64,000 bases of DNA from JAJKIV01 sp036274195 (GCA_036274195.1 DASUGD010000031.1:16247-80246), one strand, 5' to 3'; counted from the first letter of the stretch, positions 25,387 to 34,816 are shown. A program made the numbers and translations. Notes: generated by a model from the letters alone, not told the origin.

Positions 25387-26501
25387 TGCATTGGGGCGTC
25401 GACGCGCATCGTCTCGCCGGCCAGCGACTGGGCGTCGGCCGCTACATCGAGTACCTCGTCAAACATTGGCGCTCGATGATGGAAGCCGATGACCGCTGTA
25501 CGCTGTTCACGCGCGAGCCGTATGACGGATCGGGGTGGGAACCGTCGCCGTCCATTCGCGTTCGAAGCTTTGCCCCGTCCGTCCCCCCGAGCGTGTGGCA
25601 GCACGGCGTGTTGCCGCGGTTCACGAGCGACGTCGACGTGCTCTTCTGCCCGAGCTACTCGGTACCCGTGACGTACACAGGCAAATGCGTCGTCGCGATT
25701 CACAGCATGAACGAGGTCGAGAGCGGTACGCATCCCTGGTGGTACAAGCTGACGTACAGCAGGCTGTATCGCTTCAGCGCGGATCGTGCCGACCGCATTA
25801 TCGTTCCCTCCGAGAGCACGCGGCAGGATCTGGAGCGATATTACGGCATCACGAACGAGAAGGTCGACATCGTGGTGCAAGGTGCCGACGAAGCCTTCCG
25901 CCCCATTACGGACGATGCGGTCAAGCGCGCCACACGCATTCGCTTCCTCGGCGAAGACCGCCCGTACATTGTCTTCGTGGGCAAGCTGTCAACGCGGCGT
26001 AACATCCCGATTCTGATCGAGGCATTCGCGATCGCGAAGCGCCGCGCGAAGTTGCCCCATGCGCTGCTCCTGGTGGGCCCGAATCACGTTGGCGTGCCAC
26101 TGAACGAGATCATCACCCGTCACGCCATGACCGGCCACGTGATCCAGACGGACGGCAAGTTCGCGAGCCATATGGAGGTGCCACCCATCTACGCGTCCGC
26201 GGACCTGTACGTCAACGCGTCGTCGTACGAGGGGTTCTCGATGACGCTCGTCGAGGCGCTGTCATGCGGTACGCCGGTGGTAACCGTCAACCGCGCGGGT
26301 CTGGCCGAGATAGCCACGGGGGCCGCGGAGTTCGTGGACGAGCCGACGGCCGACGTGTTGGCCGACGCAATCGAGCGCGTGCTGACGGATCCGATGCTCG
26401 CTCGATCGCTCGGGGAGCGCGGTTACCGCCGTGCTGACGCGTTTCGCTGGAACGTGACGGCTCGTCAAACGCTTGACGTTCTGCGGCGTGTAGCGGCATG
26501 A
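25383..26501 (+). CDS. GT4 family glycosyltransferase
   Basis: 372 aa from GTG 25383 (GTGA overlap); ATG 25386 is the next codon and equally possible. Opening WGVDAHRLAGQRLGVGRYIEYL is typical of GT4 enzymes. VFVGKLSTRRNIPILIEAF and ASSYEGFSMTLVEALSCGTPVV contain the donor-binding E-x7-E motif. It would add a further sugar to the lipid-linked repeat. It is followed after 31 bases by rfbF, so it starts a unit that combines transferases with donor-sugar synthesis. Confidence 0.85.
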   Translation: MMHWGVDAHRLAGQRLGVGRYIEYLVKHWRSMMEADDRCTLFTREPYDGSGWEPSPSIRVRSFAPSVPPSVWQHGVLPRFTSDVDVLFCPSYSVPVTYTGKCVVAIHSMNEVESGTHPWWYKLTYSRLYRFSADRADRIIVPSESTRQDLERYYGITNEKVDIVVQGADEAFRPITDDAVKRATRIRFLGEDRPYIVFVGKLSTRRNIPILIEAFAIAKRRAKLPHALLLVGPNHVGVPLNEIITRHAMTGHVIQTDGKFASHMEVPPIYASADLYVNASSYEGFSMTLVEALSCGTPVVTVNRAGLAEIATGAAEFVDEPTADVLADAIERVLTDPMLARSLGERGYRRADAFRWNVTARQTLDVLRRVAA

Positions 26502-26532
26502 CACTCTCGAGCGGCGAGCGCGAGGAGGTACG

Positions 26533-27321
26533 ATGAAGACAGTCCTGCTCGCCGGCGGGCTGGGAACCCGTCTGGCCGAGGAATCCGAATCGAAGCCAAA
26601 GCCGATGGTGGAGGTCGGCGGACGTCCGATCCTCTGGCACATCATGCGGAGCTACGCGGCGCGCGGCTTCAAGGAGTTCGTGGTGGCGCTCGGCTATCGC
26701 GGCGACGTCATCAAGCGCTATTTCCTGGACTACTTCTACCTGCGGAACAGCCTGAGCATCGACCTGCGGACGAACCAGATCGCCGTGCAGGGCTCGGACT
26801 GCGAGGACTGGATGGTCCACCTCCGCGACACGGGGCTCGAAACACAAACCGGCGGGCGGCTTCGCCGGCTCGCCGACGAGCTGCGTGGCGAGACGTTCAT
26901 GATGACATATGGCGACGGCGTGTGCAGCGTCGATCCACGGGCGCTGCTGGAGTGCCACCGTCGGCATGGGAAGCTTGCGACCATTACCGCCGTGCGGCCA
27001 CCGGCGCGGTTCGGCGGGCTCGTCTTCGATGGCGACCTCGTCGCGCAGTTCTCGGAGAAGCCGCAGGTGGGCGAAGGATGGATCAACGGCGGCTTCTTCG
27101 TGCTCGAGCCCGAGGTGCTCGACTACATCGACGCCGACGACACGATCTTCGAGCGCTCGCCCCTCGAGCGGCTCGCGCAGGATGGCCAGCTCGTCGCGTA
27201 CCGCCATGAGGGCTTCTGGCAGTGCATGGACACGCTGCGTGACGTTAGGCTGCTCAATAGCCTCTGCGATGGCAAGCTCCCGCCCTGGGACCCGGCGTTC
27301 CCCGGGACGGACGCGTCGTGA
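26533..27321 (+). CDS. rfbF: Glucose-1-phosphate cytidylyltransferase
   Basis: 262 aa, the usual length. Nucleotidyltransferase motif LAGGLGTRLAEESESKPKPM at the N-terminus, then TYGDGVCSVD and FSEKPQVGEGWINGGFFVLE, all characteristic of RfbF. It makes CDP-glucose from glucose-1-phosphate and CTP, the first committed step to CDP-3,6-dideoxyhexoses. A strong Shine-Dalgarno (GAGGAGG) precedes the ATG. A GTGA overlap couples it to rfbG. Confidence 0.92.
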   Translation: MKTVLLAGGLGTRLAEESESKPKPMVEVGGRPILWHIMRSYAARGFKEFVVALGYRGDVIKRYFLDYFYLRNSLSIDLRTNQIAVQGSDCEDWMVHLRDTGLETQTGGRLRRLADELRGETFMMTYGDGVCSVDPRALLECHRRHGKLATITAVRPPARFGGLVFDGDLVAQFSEKPQVGEGWINGGFFVLEPEVLDYIDADDTIFERSPLERLAQDGQLVAYRHEGFWQCMDTLRDVRLLNSLCDGKLPPWDPAFPGTDAS

Positions 27322-28295
27322 CGGATCGCGATTTCTGGCGAGAGCGTCGAGTGTTCGTCACCGGCGCGACCGGGATCGTCGGCTCGTGGCTCGTTCGTGA
27401 GCTGCTCGGTCGGCGCGCCAACGTCGCGGTGCTCGTCCGGGATGCGGACCCGCAATCCGAGCTGCTGCGGAGCGGGGATATCCACCGCTGCACCGTGTTC
27501 AATGGCACGGTCGAGGATCTCTGGACGCTCGAGCGAGCGATCAGCCTCCATGAGGGCGAATACGTGTTCCACCTGGCGGCGCAGACGATCGTCGGCGTGG
27601 CGCATCGGAATCCGTTCACCACGTTCGAGACGAACGTGCGCGGTACGTACAACCTGCTCGAGGCGTGTCGGATCCACGCGTCGCTCGTGCGCGGTGTCAT
27701 CGTGGCGTCGAGCGACAAGGCGTACGGCGAGGTGGATGCGCTGCCGTACGTCGAAACCATGCCGCTCCGCGGGCGCCATCCGTACGAGGTATCGAAGAGC
27801 TGCACGGATCTCATTGCGGCGTCGTACTGCCACAGCTACGGGGTGCCGGTCACGATCGCCCGCTGCGGCAACATCTACGGCGGTGGGGACCTGAACTGGA
27901 GCCGCATCGTGCCGGGTACGATCCGCTCGCTGCTCCGCGGTGAGCGTCCAACGCTTCGGAGCGATGGGACATTCCGGCGCGACTACATCTACGTGAAGGA
28001 TGTTGCGCGGGCATACATGCTCCTTGGGGAGCACGCCTGTGACCCCGCGGTTCGCGGCGAGGCGTTCAACTTCAGCGACGAGACGCCGCTGTCCGTGCTC
28101 GACATGGTGAATGCCATTCGTCGTCTCCTGGGTTCCGACCTCGAGCCCGACGTGCGCAACGTCGCGCAAGGGGAGATACGCGATCAGTATCTGTCGGCGG
28201 CGAAGGCTCGGGACACGCTGAGCTGGCGCGCCACCTACGACCTGGATACCGCGCTGCGCGAGACGATCGCGTGGTATCGCGCACTCCTCGCGTGA
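27318..28295 (+). CDS. rfbG: CDP-glucose 4,6-dehydratase
   Basis: 325 aa from GTG 27318. Rossmann motif VTGATGIVGSWL; SSDKAYGE, then HPYEVSKSCTDLI holding the Tyr-x3-Lys catalytic pair. CGNIYGGGDLNWSRIVPGTI is diagnostic for RfbG within the SDR superfamily. It converts CDP-glucose to CDP-4-keto-6-deoxyglucose. Its position directly after rfbF confirms the pathway. Slightly shorter than typical RfbG (about 355 aa), with no obvious missing block. Confidence 0.9.
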   Translation: MTDRDFWRERRVFVTGATGIVGSWLVRELLGRRANVAVLVRDADPQSELLRSGDIHRCTVFNGTVEDLWTLERAISLHEGEYVFHLAAQTIVGVAHRNPFTTFETNVRGTYNLLEACRIHASLVRGVIVASSDKAYGEVDALPYVETMPLRGRHPYEVSKSCTDLIAASYCHSYGVPVTIARCGNIYGGGDLNWSRIVPGTIRSLLRGERPTLRSDGTFRRDYIYVKDVARAYMLLGEHACDPAVRGEAFNFSDETPLSVLDMVNAIRRLLGSDLEPDVRNVAQGEIRDQYLSAAKARDTLSWRATYDLDTALRETIAWYRALLA

Positions 28296-28296
28296 C

Positions 28297-29256
28297 GTGC
28301 GGTCGCTAGCGGGACGCCGCGTGATGATCACTGGCGCGGCCGGGTTTCTCGGGTCGCACCTCGTGCCGCGCCTGATCGACGAGGGCGCCGAGGTCTGCGT
28401 CCTCGATCAGCCTAACGCGCGACGATGGAGCCTGCTCGAGGGCACGGACCTCGCGGGGATGGTCCGGGCCGACGTCAGAACGCTCGCCGAGCCGGTCCAT
28501 GACGCCGTCCTCGGGGACATCGACGTGATCTTTCACCTGGCGGCCGTCGGCGTGACGGGCGACGTGGGTGACGTCCGTCAGCTCGTGTCCGGGAACGTCG
28601 ACGGCACACTCGCCGTCCTGCTTGCCGCCCGGCGACTGGGGAGTCGATTGGTGTACTGCGGCTCGTGCTTCGAGTATGGGGCCGGCGAGCAGTGGACGGA
28701 GGATGCACTTCCGGCGCCGACCACCGAGTACGGCGCTGCCAAGGCGGCGGGCTGGCTGTTGGCGAATGCGTTCGCGCGCCGAACCGGGCTCGAGGTGGTG
28801 TCACTGCGCCCGTTCACGATGTACGGGCCCATGGAGCCCCCCGGTCGTCTCGTTCCGTCGGTCGTTAGGCACGCGCTGGCCGGCCGCGCCATCGACCTCA
28901 CACCCGGCGACCAGATGCGCGACTTCGTTTTTGTCGACGATGCCGCGGATGCGTTCGTCGCGGCGGCCACGACGGACGCGGCCGTCGGCGGGACGTTCAA
29001 CATCTGTTCGGGCCGGGCGGTTACCGTTCGGCAGATCGTCAGCCACGTCCTGGAGTGCACCGGCAGCCGCTCCGAGCCCCGCTTTGGTGCGCTGTCGTAC
29101 CGGCCGACGGAGCTCGCGGTGCTGTCGGGCGATCCCACTCGGGCCGCCCAGGTGCTCGGCTGGCGCGCACGAGTCTCGCTGGAAGACGGATTGACCCGCA
29201 CGATCGCATGGTTCCGCTCGGCCGGCGCCGAATTCCCGGAATACCAACTCCAGTGA
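28297..29256 (+). CDS. NAD(P)-dependent SDR, probable CDP-3,6-dideoxyhexose synthase/epimerase
   Basis: 319 aa from GTG 28297, one base after rfbG. SDR fold: MITGAAGFLGSHLVPRL, YCGSCFEYG, then TEYGAAKAAG with the Tyr-x3-Lys pair; FVDDAADAF and FNICSG follow. Between rfbG and rfbH it most likely performs the last 4-keto reduction (paratose/abequose type) or an epimerisation. Sequence alone does not tell which dideoxy sugar results. Confidence 0.75.
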   Translation: MRSLAGRRVMITGAAGFLGSHLVPRLIDEGAEVCVLDQPNARRWSLLEGTDLAGMVRADVRTLAEPVHDAVLGDIDVIFHLAAVGVTGDVGDVRQLVSGNVDGTLAVLLAARRLGSRLVYCGSCFEYGAGEQWTEDALPAPTTEYGAAKAAGWLLANAFARRTGLEVVSLRPFTMYGPMEPPGRLVPSVVRHALAGRAIDLTPGDQMRDFVFVDDAADAFVAAATTDAAVGGTFNICSGRAVTVRQIVSHVLECTGSRSEPRFGALSYRPTELAVLSGDPTRAAQVLGWRARVSLEDGLTRTIAWFRSAGAEFPEYQLQ

Positions 29257-29274
29257 ACGATCCCCGACCATCGC

Positions 29275-30606
29275 ATGTCGTCGCCTGACGAGCTTCGAGC
29301 CCGAGCACGCGCGCTCGCGGCGGAGTATTACGAAGCCGCCCTGCGCCAGCCGGCGTTCGTTCCCGGGGAGACCTGGGTGCCGGTCTCCGGGCGCGTGTTC
29401 GATGCCACGGAGCTCCAGTTCCTCATCGACGCATCGCTCGACTTCTGGCTCACGACCGGACGTTTCGCGTCACAGTTCGAGCGCGAGTTCGCGCGTGCAG
29501 TCGGCGTTCGCCACGCGATCCTCTGCAACTCCGGCTCGTCGGCGAATCTTCTCGCGACCAGCGCGCTGACATCATGGAAGCTTGGCGACCGTCAGCTCCA
29601 GCCCGGCGACGAGATCATCACCGTCGCCGCCGGGTTCCCCACGACCGTCAACCCCGCGATCCAGCACGGGCTCGTGCCGGTGTTTCTCGATGTCGATCTC
29701 GGGACGTACGACATCGATGCGACCCGGCTCGAAGAATCGATCTCGCCGCGAACTCGCGCGATCATCCTCGCCCACACCTTGGGTAACCCGTTCAACCTCG
29801 ATGCCGTCATGGCCGTCGCGAAGCGGCACGGGCTCTGGGTCGTCGAGGACAGCTGTGACGCGCTGGGATCGACCTATCGAGGAAAACACGTCGGAACGTT
29901 CGGCGACCTGGCGACGGTCAGCTTCTATCCGGCCCACCATATCACCATGGGGGAGGGCGGCTGCGTCCTCACGAACGCGCCGAAGATGAAGACCATCCTC
30001 GAGTCGTTCCGCGACTGGGGGCGCGATTGCTGGTGCGAGCCGGGCAAGGAGAACACCTGCGGCAAGCGGTTCGACTGGCAGCTCGGCGAGCTGCCGCATG
30101 GCTACGACCACAAGTACATCTACTCGCACATCGGCTACAACCTGAAGGCGACCGACATGCAAGCCGCTGTCGGTGTCGCGCAACTCCAGAAGTTACCGCA
30201 GTTCATCGAGCGGCGTCGCCACAACTGGCGTCGTTTGTACGAGGGACTGCACGAGCTCTCGCACTTGTTCGTCATGCCGCGCGCGACGGAGCACAGCGAT
30301 CCGAGCTGGTTTGGCTTCGCCCTCACCGTTCGCCCAGACGCGCCGTTCACGCGGCGAGAGCTGGTGCAGTGGCTCGACGCGCGACGCATCGCGACGCGCC
30401 AGCTCTTCGCCGGGAACCTGCTCCGCCAGCCGGCCTACCGTGATCTCCCGCATCGCGTCGTCGGCGATCTCACCAACACGGACATCGTTATGCAGGGGAC
30501 GTTCTGGCTGGGCGTGTACCCCGGCATCTCGGACGTCATGGTCGACTACATCGTCGACAGCCTTCGCCTGTTCTGCACGCAAACCCTGGACGGCGTGGCA
30601 CGTTGA
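29275..30606 (+). CDS. rfbH: CDP-4-keto-6-deoxyglucose 3-dehydrase (E1)
   Basis: 443 aa, DegT/DnrJ/EryC1 fold. The usual PLP-binding Lys is replaced by His in SFYPAHHITMGEGG (His221/His222), the hallmark of the PMP-dependent C3 dehydrase. Cysteines 194, 252, 254 and 262 have the spacing C-x57-C-x-C-x7-C described for the E1 [2Fe-2S] cluster. The enzyme removes the C3 hydroxyl of CDP-4-keto-6-deoxyglucose together with an iron-sulfur flavin reductase (E3, RfbI/AscD). No such reductase is in this window. ATG 29275 follows the SDR by 18 bases. Confidence 0.92.
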   Translation: MSSPDELRARARALAAEYYEAALRQPAFVPGETWVPVSGRVFDATELQFLIDASLDFWLTTGRFASQFEREFARAVGVRHAILCNSGSSANLLATSALTSWKLGDRQLQPGDEIITVAAGFPTTVNPAIQHGLVPVFLDVDLGTYDIDATRLEESISPRTRAIILAHTLGNPFNLDAVMAVAKRHGLWVVEDSCDALGSTYRGKHVGTFGDLATVSFYPAHHITMGEGGCVLTNAPKMKTILESFRDWGRDCWCEPGKENTCGKRFDWQLGELPHGYDHKYIYSHIGYNLKATDMQAAVGVAQLQKLPQFIERRRHNWRRLYEGLHELSHLFVMPRATEHSDPSWFGFALTVRPDAPFTRRELVQWLDARRIATRQLFAGNLLRQPAYRDLPHRVVGDLTNTDIVMQGTFWLGVYPGISDVMVDYIVDSLRLFCTQTLDGVAR

Positions 30607-30658
30607 TCTCGCCGCCAGGCGTCGCCTCGCCTGCATTCCTGACTCGATACTGGTTCTG

Positions 30659-31771
30659 ATGACTCCTCTGTTTCGTGTAGTCGTTGTCGGCCTCGGCAAC
30701 GCTGGTCATACGCTGCATCTGCCGGCGCTGGCTGGCATGTCGAACGTTCAGGTCGTCGGCGCGTGCGACATAGACGCGGGGCGGCGTGATCGTGCGGCCA
30801 GCACGTGGAAAGTCCCGGTCTTCGACGACTTCGATACAATGCTCGCGCGGGCGAATCCCGACGTGGCCATCATCGGCACGCCGCCTGATTCGCATGCGAG
30901 CTACTGTCTCAAGAGCTTCGCCGCCGGCGCCCACGTGATCTGCGAGAAGCCGTTCGTCTCGTCGCTCGACGAGGCGGATCGCGTGAATGCCGCCGCGGAA
31001 GCGGCGGGGAAGCGGCTCGCGCTGAATCACGAGTTTCGCGAGATGCCGATCTTCCGAGCGCTGAGGGACGCCGCGGCGCCGAACGACATCGTGTTCGCCC
31101 AGGTCTGGCAGCTCATGGATCTCCCGCCGTGGGCCGAACCAGGATGGCGAGGGAAGATGCTGCAGCGAACGCTGTACGAGGCAGGCGTCCACCTGGTCGA
31201 TTTCCTGATGGCGCTGTTCGGCGAGAAGCCGCGCGCGGTCTCCGGGACAGTGTCCACCTGCGGGGTGCGCGAAGGCGATACGGACGCCGTGGCGCTCGTG
31301 ACGCTCGAGTTCTCGCGCGGGCGTTTGGCGCAGGTCGTTCAGAACCGGCTCTGCAAGGGAGAAACACAATACTTCGAGGTTCGCGCCGAAACGTCGAGTG
31401 CATCGCTTCGTGCGTCGTTCGGCGGGCGCGCGCGGGTGACTGCCGGCCTTCATCGGAGCACGCGCCCCCATGTCCGTGTCGATTACGGCGTTTCGGGCAT
31501 GGCGTGGCGCGAGGTCGGCAACACACGCACGTTATTGGCGAGAAACCCGAAGGAGCCGGGGATGATCGCCACGCGGTTCGTGTTCGAGAAGACGCTCGAC
31601 GCCTTTCGCACCGGCGGTGCACCGCCGGCGTCGGGTCAGGATGCGCGCGACGTGCTGGAGGTCATCGCCGCGTGCTACCATGCCGCGGCGACCGGTCGCC
31701 GCGTTAGGCTCGAGGGGACGACGCCACCCGAGCTGGCGACCATGCGGATGGGTGCCAACCCCGCGGCATGA
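30659..31771 (+). CDS. Gfo/Idh/MocA family oxidoreductase
   Basis: 370 aa. ATG 30659 is chosen because the Rossmann start VVVVGLGNAGHTLHLPAL begins a few residues later; the open frame upstream overlaps rfbH. CEKPFVSSLDEA is the conserved EKP motif (catalytic Lys), and YEAGVHLVDF carries the G-x-H family block. Such enzymes oxidise or reduce sugars or cyclitols with NAD(P). Here it may make or modify another nucleotide sugar, or act on the dideoxy sugar. It overlaps the next oxidoreductase by ATGA. Confidence 0.8.
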   Translation: MTPLFRVVVVGLGNAGHTLHLPALAGMSNVQVVGACDIDAGRRDRAASTWKVPVFDDFDTMLARANPDVAIIGTPPDSHASYCLKSFAAGAHVICEKPFVSSLDEADRVNAAAEAAGKRLALNHEFREMPIFRALRDAAAPNDIVFAQVWQLMDLPPWAEPGWRGKMLQRTLYEAGVHLVDFLMALFGEKPRAVSGTVSTCGVREGDTDAVALVTLEFSRGRLAQVVQNRLCKGETQYFEVRAETSSASLRASFGGRARVTAGLHRSTRPHVRVDYGVSGMAWREVGNTRTLLARNPKEPGMIATRFVFEKTLDAFRTGGAPPASGQDARDVLEVIAACYHAAATGRRVRLEGTTPPELATMRMGANPAA

Positions 31772-32781
31772 GTGAGCACGCCGGCCCGCGCGCCGCGATC
31801 ATCGGCGCGGGGCTCATGGGCCGATGGCACGCCGACGCCGTCCGAAGGATCGGTGGCCAAGTGACCGTGATTGTCGACCCGGACGACACGGCGCGCGACG
31901 CGCTCGGACGTCGCCATCCCGAGGCCCGACTCGTCGCAGAGCTCGATGCATCGTTGCTCGCCCGCCACGCGACCGCCGCGCACGTGTGCACTCCGCTTCC
32001 CACCCATGGCGACATCGTGAGCTCGGCCATCCAGGCGGGGCTGCACACGCTCGTGGAGAAGCCGTTCGCGAGGAACGCCGCCGAAACGACAGATCTCCTC
32101 GAGTTGGCGCAGCAACGTCGTGTGATCACATGTCCGGTTCACCAATTCGTTTTCCAGGAAGGTGTGCGCCAGATCACAGAGTGGCTGCCTTCACTGGGGC
32201 GCATTCAGCGCGTGGAATTCTCCACGTGCTCCGCCGGAGCTCCTACCACGGACCCCGTGAGCCTCGACTGGCTCGTCGCCGAGATTCTTCCGCATCCGCT
32301 TTCGCTCGTATCGGCGCTGCTTGGCTTGCCACTGGCGTCTTCCAGCTGGCAGGTCGTCCACCCGATTCCAGGCGAGCTTCGGGCGATCACGACCGTTGCC
32401 GGTGCCATCGTGAGTATCGCGATCTCCGCCCACAGCCGTCCGACCGAGAACGTGTTGCGCGTGCTCGGCAGTGCAGGCTCGGCGACGGCGGACTTGTTCC
32501 ACGGCTTTGCCGTTAGGCGCAACGGAGCTGTGTCGCGGCGAACGAAGATCACTCAGCCGTTCATCGTTGCGGGAAAGACGTTCGCCAGCGCGACGATCAA
32601 CGTTGCGCGGCGTACGCTGCAGCGTGAGTTCGCCTATCCGGGGCTGCGGGAGCTCGTACAGCAGTTCTATTCAGCGACGCGCGGTGAGCGCCCGACGCCA
32701 CTCTCACCGGCAAGCATTGCCGATGTGGCGTGCGCGCGCGATCGAATCCTCGCACCGCTCAGCAGTACTCCGGCAGACTGA
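31768..32781 (+). CDS. Gfo/Idh/MocA family oxidoreductase
   Basis: 337 aa; ATG overlaps the previous stop. Rossmann motif AIIGAGLMGRWHADAV and VEKPFARNAAET (EKP). The later family histidine block appears as EILPHPLSLVS, less canonical than in the upstream paralogue. It probably works in the same sugar pathway. It is the last gene of the plus-strand sugar operon, followed by a 400-base gap. Confidence 0.77.
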   Translation: MSEHAGPRAAIIGAGLMGRWHADAVRRIGGQVTVIVDPDDTARDALGRRHPEARLVAELDASLLARHATAAHVCTPLPTHGDIVSSAIQAGLHTLVEKPFARNAAETTDLLELAQQRRVITCPVHQFVFQEGVRQITEWLPSLGRIQRVEFSTCSAGAPTTDPVSLDWLVAEILPHPLSLVSALLGLPLASSSWQVVHPIPGELRAITTVAGAIVSIAISAHSRPTENVLRVLGSAGSATADLFHGFAVRRNGAVSRRTKITQPFIVAGKTFASATINVARRTLQREFAYPGLRELVQQFYSATRGERPTPLSPASIADVACARDRILAPLSSTPAD

Positions 32782-33184
32782 TCGCTGACGTGCGGTAGGT
32801 CGCAGCACGCGCGGGGCACCGCAGCGTGTCCCCCACATCATATGCAGGACGCACGCGACAGCGTGCCACCGGGCAGGCTGGCGGATACGCGCGCGTCGAG
32901 TGCGAAATGACCGCGTGTAGGCCCCCGAATCGGGTGGATCTAACCGTCCGGATGACCGAGAACGTCGAGAATCTTTTCAGTCGATGGACGCCAATGCGTC
33001 CGAGACAACTCGGAACGCTTTGTGCCACAGGTCACGCCGATTCGTGGCGTCTCCGCGTCAAAGGGAGGTCACACAGAGCAGTACCTCGGTCACTCACGCA
33101 GCATGTCACGGTCATGCGACGCGCTGGGGGACGTTCTCTTCAACGCATTCTGGTTGTAGGCACCACTAACACAAGGGAGAAGAA
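32782..33184. other. Intergenic region upstream of a secreted lipoprotein gene
   Basis: About 400 bases. A 6-bp-stem hairpin (GCACGC-gaca-GCGTGC) at 32851-32866 may mark the end of the sugar operon. The downstream half is richer in A/T and should hold the lipoprotein promoter, but no clear boxes were found. A ribosome site (AAGGGAGAAG) directly precedes 33185. Confidence 0.4.
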
Positions 33185-34063
33185 ATGCGCATGAACCGGA
33201 AGGCGGCGCTCGCGGCGGGCGCCTCGTTAGGAGTCGCGTTTGTTGTGGCGTGCTCGGACTCGGCGACGGGACCGAAGACGTCCAGCCCGGGCGCGGTGAA
33301 CTTCGATGCCGCCGGGACCGCAGTGAATCCTACGCCAGTCCCGAGCGAGTTCCGCGTTTGTAAGGATGGGAACACGCCGGGAATGTTCATCGTTTCGACG
33401 TCTCCGGCCGGTGGCGGTTATGGCGACAACCACACGGCGCTTTCGGCCGTGACGATCCAGCCGGGCGAGTGCGTGGTGGTTGCCGAGGATGACGCGCCGT
33501 CGGGCTCAGGCTCCGATGTAACAGTCACCGAAAGCCCGGCGACCAACCTGACTGGAATCGCAGGCGTGCGGATCAGCACGGTGGCCGGAATCACGACGAT
33601 CGACAATCCGACGAACCCATTTACCGATTTCATCAACTCGATCCACGGCGTTCGTCTGACCTTCACGAATGAAGCGGTATCCTCGGGGTGCACGTTCACG
33701 CAGGGCTACTACAAGAACCACGAGTCGTACGTGCAGAAGATCCTCGGGCCGAACGGCACGCTGAACATTGGGACGATCGCAAATCCGTTCCTCCTGACCG
33801 CCGCGCAGATCGATGCGAATCTCGAGACCCCGCCCAAGAAGGGTGACGCGTTCTACATTCTGACCCACCAGCTCATCACCGCGGAACTCAACATCCTCGG
33901 TGGCGGTTCCGCTCCGCCGGCGGTTCAGCAGGCGATCGCTGACGGGAACGCGCTGCTCGCCGACAAGGTGATCACGGCTGACGAACGCGATCAGGCCATC
34001 GCGATCGCTGCGATCCTCGACGACTACAACAACGGGCTCACCGGCCCGGGCCACTGCGGCTGA
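33185..34063 (+). CDS. Secreted lipoprotein with TQGYYKNH motif, function unknown
   Basis: 292 aa. Basic start, hydrophobic stretch and lipobox VVAC (Cys23) predict a lipoprotein; ATG 33191 is an alternative start. A Thr/Pro/Gly-rich linker (about 25-55) precedes a beta-rich region with Cys59 and Cys98. The sequence from C169, CTFTQGYYKNH, matches a motif I know from many exported surface proteins of unassigned function (usually TQGYWKNH). The C-terminal 100 residues are helical in character (DEREQAIAIAAIL-like) and end GPGHCG. It has its own ribosome site and terminator, so it is expressed alone. Placement between glycan synthesis and export genes hints at a surface role. Confidence 0.7.
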   Translation: MRMNRKAALAAGASLGVAFVVACSDSATGPKTSSPGAVNFDAAGTAVNPTPVPSEFRVCKDGNTPGMFIVSTSPAGGGYGDNHTALSAVTIQPGECVVVAEDDAPSGSGSDVTVTESPATNLTGIAGVRISTVAGITTIDNPTNPFTDFINSIHGVRLTFTNEAVSSGCTFTQGYYKNHESYVQKILGPNGTLNIGTIANPFLLTAAQIDANLETPPKKGDAFYILTHQLITAELNILGGGSAPPAVQQAIADGNALLADKVITADERDQAIAIAAILDDYNNGLTGPGHCG

Positions 34064-34092
34064 GGGCTTGCTCGAAACTTCCGAGCTCAATG

Positions 34093-34118
34093 AGCGGGGC
34101 GGCGAAAGCCGCCCCGCT
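34093..34118 (+). terminator. Intrinsic terminator of the lipoprotein gene
   Basis: An 11-bp GC-rich stem with a GAAA loop, followed by TTCTTTCT, starting 30 bases after the lipoprotein stop. The GAAA loop and GC arms resemble the hairpin after the lasso precursor. Confidence 0.85.
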
Positions 34119-34150
34119 TCTTTCTGCGCAACGGCGCGGCCTCGAGCACC

Positions 34151-34816
34151 TCAGACGTTGCCACGCAGACGGATCCGCGCGATGCGCAACCAGGAGGTCG
34201 TTACGGACAACACGACCAGCAGCACGACGGTTTCCCAGCGCCGCTTTTCGATGAATTGATAAGTCACCGCGTGCAGCAGGGTCAGCACGAGGCACCATGC
34301 GACGAGCGCATGCAGCGATCGCCACCGGCCAGTTCCGAGACGCCTCAGCGACGCGTCGTTCGATGTGGCGAGGAGCACGACGAAAATGAGGGCGGCAGCC
34401 AGGCCGGTGTAGTTTGCGGCCCCGAAGGGGTCAATACGCGGCAGCAGGGCGCCTTTGACGGGGTGCACGAAGTACTCCCACATCTTGCCGCGCAGATGCA
34501 CCTGCAGGCCAACGACGACGTGAACGATCGCCATCAGCGCGCTCCAGATCCCGAAATCCCGACGGAGGTCGGTGCTGACGGGGTAGCGGCGGCCTCTCAG
34601 CGCGGCATACGGGCCGAACGCAATCGTGACAATGAAGAGAGCCAGCGCGACGTACGCGGTCGCCATGCTCGCGCGAAACACCGGGTCGTCCGATTCGATC
34701 GCCGCGAACACTGCCCACGTGGTGGCCAGGCTGGCGGCGCCTAACGCCACATGATTGCGCACGCGGCGCATGCGGCGGGTCAGAGTCGCTCGAGGGGTCA
34801 CGGTCCAGTGAAACAA
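34151..34816 (-). CDS. Ferric-reductase-like transmembrane protein
   Basis: 221 aa with about six membrane segments. Histidines fall inside predicted helices (SALMAIVHVVVGLQVH, RSLHALVAWCLVLTLLHAV), as in haem-binding ferric reductase-like domains (PF01794, MsrQ group). It could be a haem b membrane redox protein; no MsrP partner is adjacent. It is separated from the upstream phosphoglycosyltransferase gene by a strong terminator. Confidence 0.72.
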   Translation of the reverse strand: MFHWTVTPRATLTRRMRRVRNHVALGAASLATTWAVFAAIESDDPVFRASMATAYVALALFIVTIAFGPYAALRGRRYPVSTDLRRDFGIWSALMAIVHVVVGLQVHLRGKMWEYFVHPVKGALLPRIDPFGAANYTGLAAALIFVVLLATSNDASLRRLGTGRWRSLHALVAWCLVLTLLHAVTYQFIEKRRWETVVLLVVLSVTTSWLRIARIRLRGNV

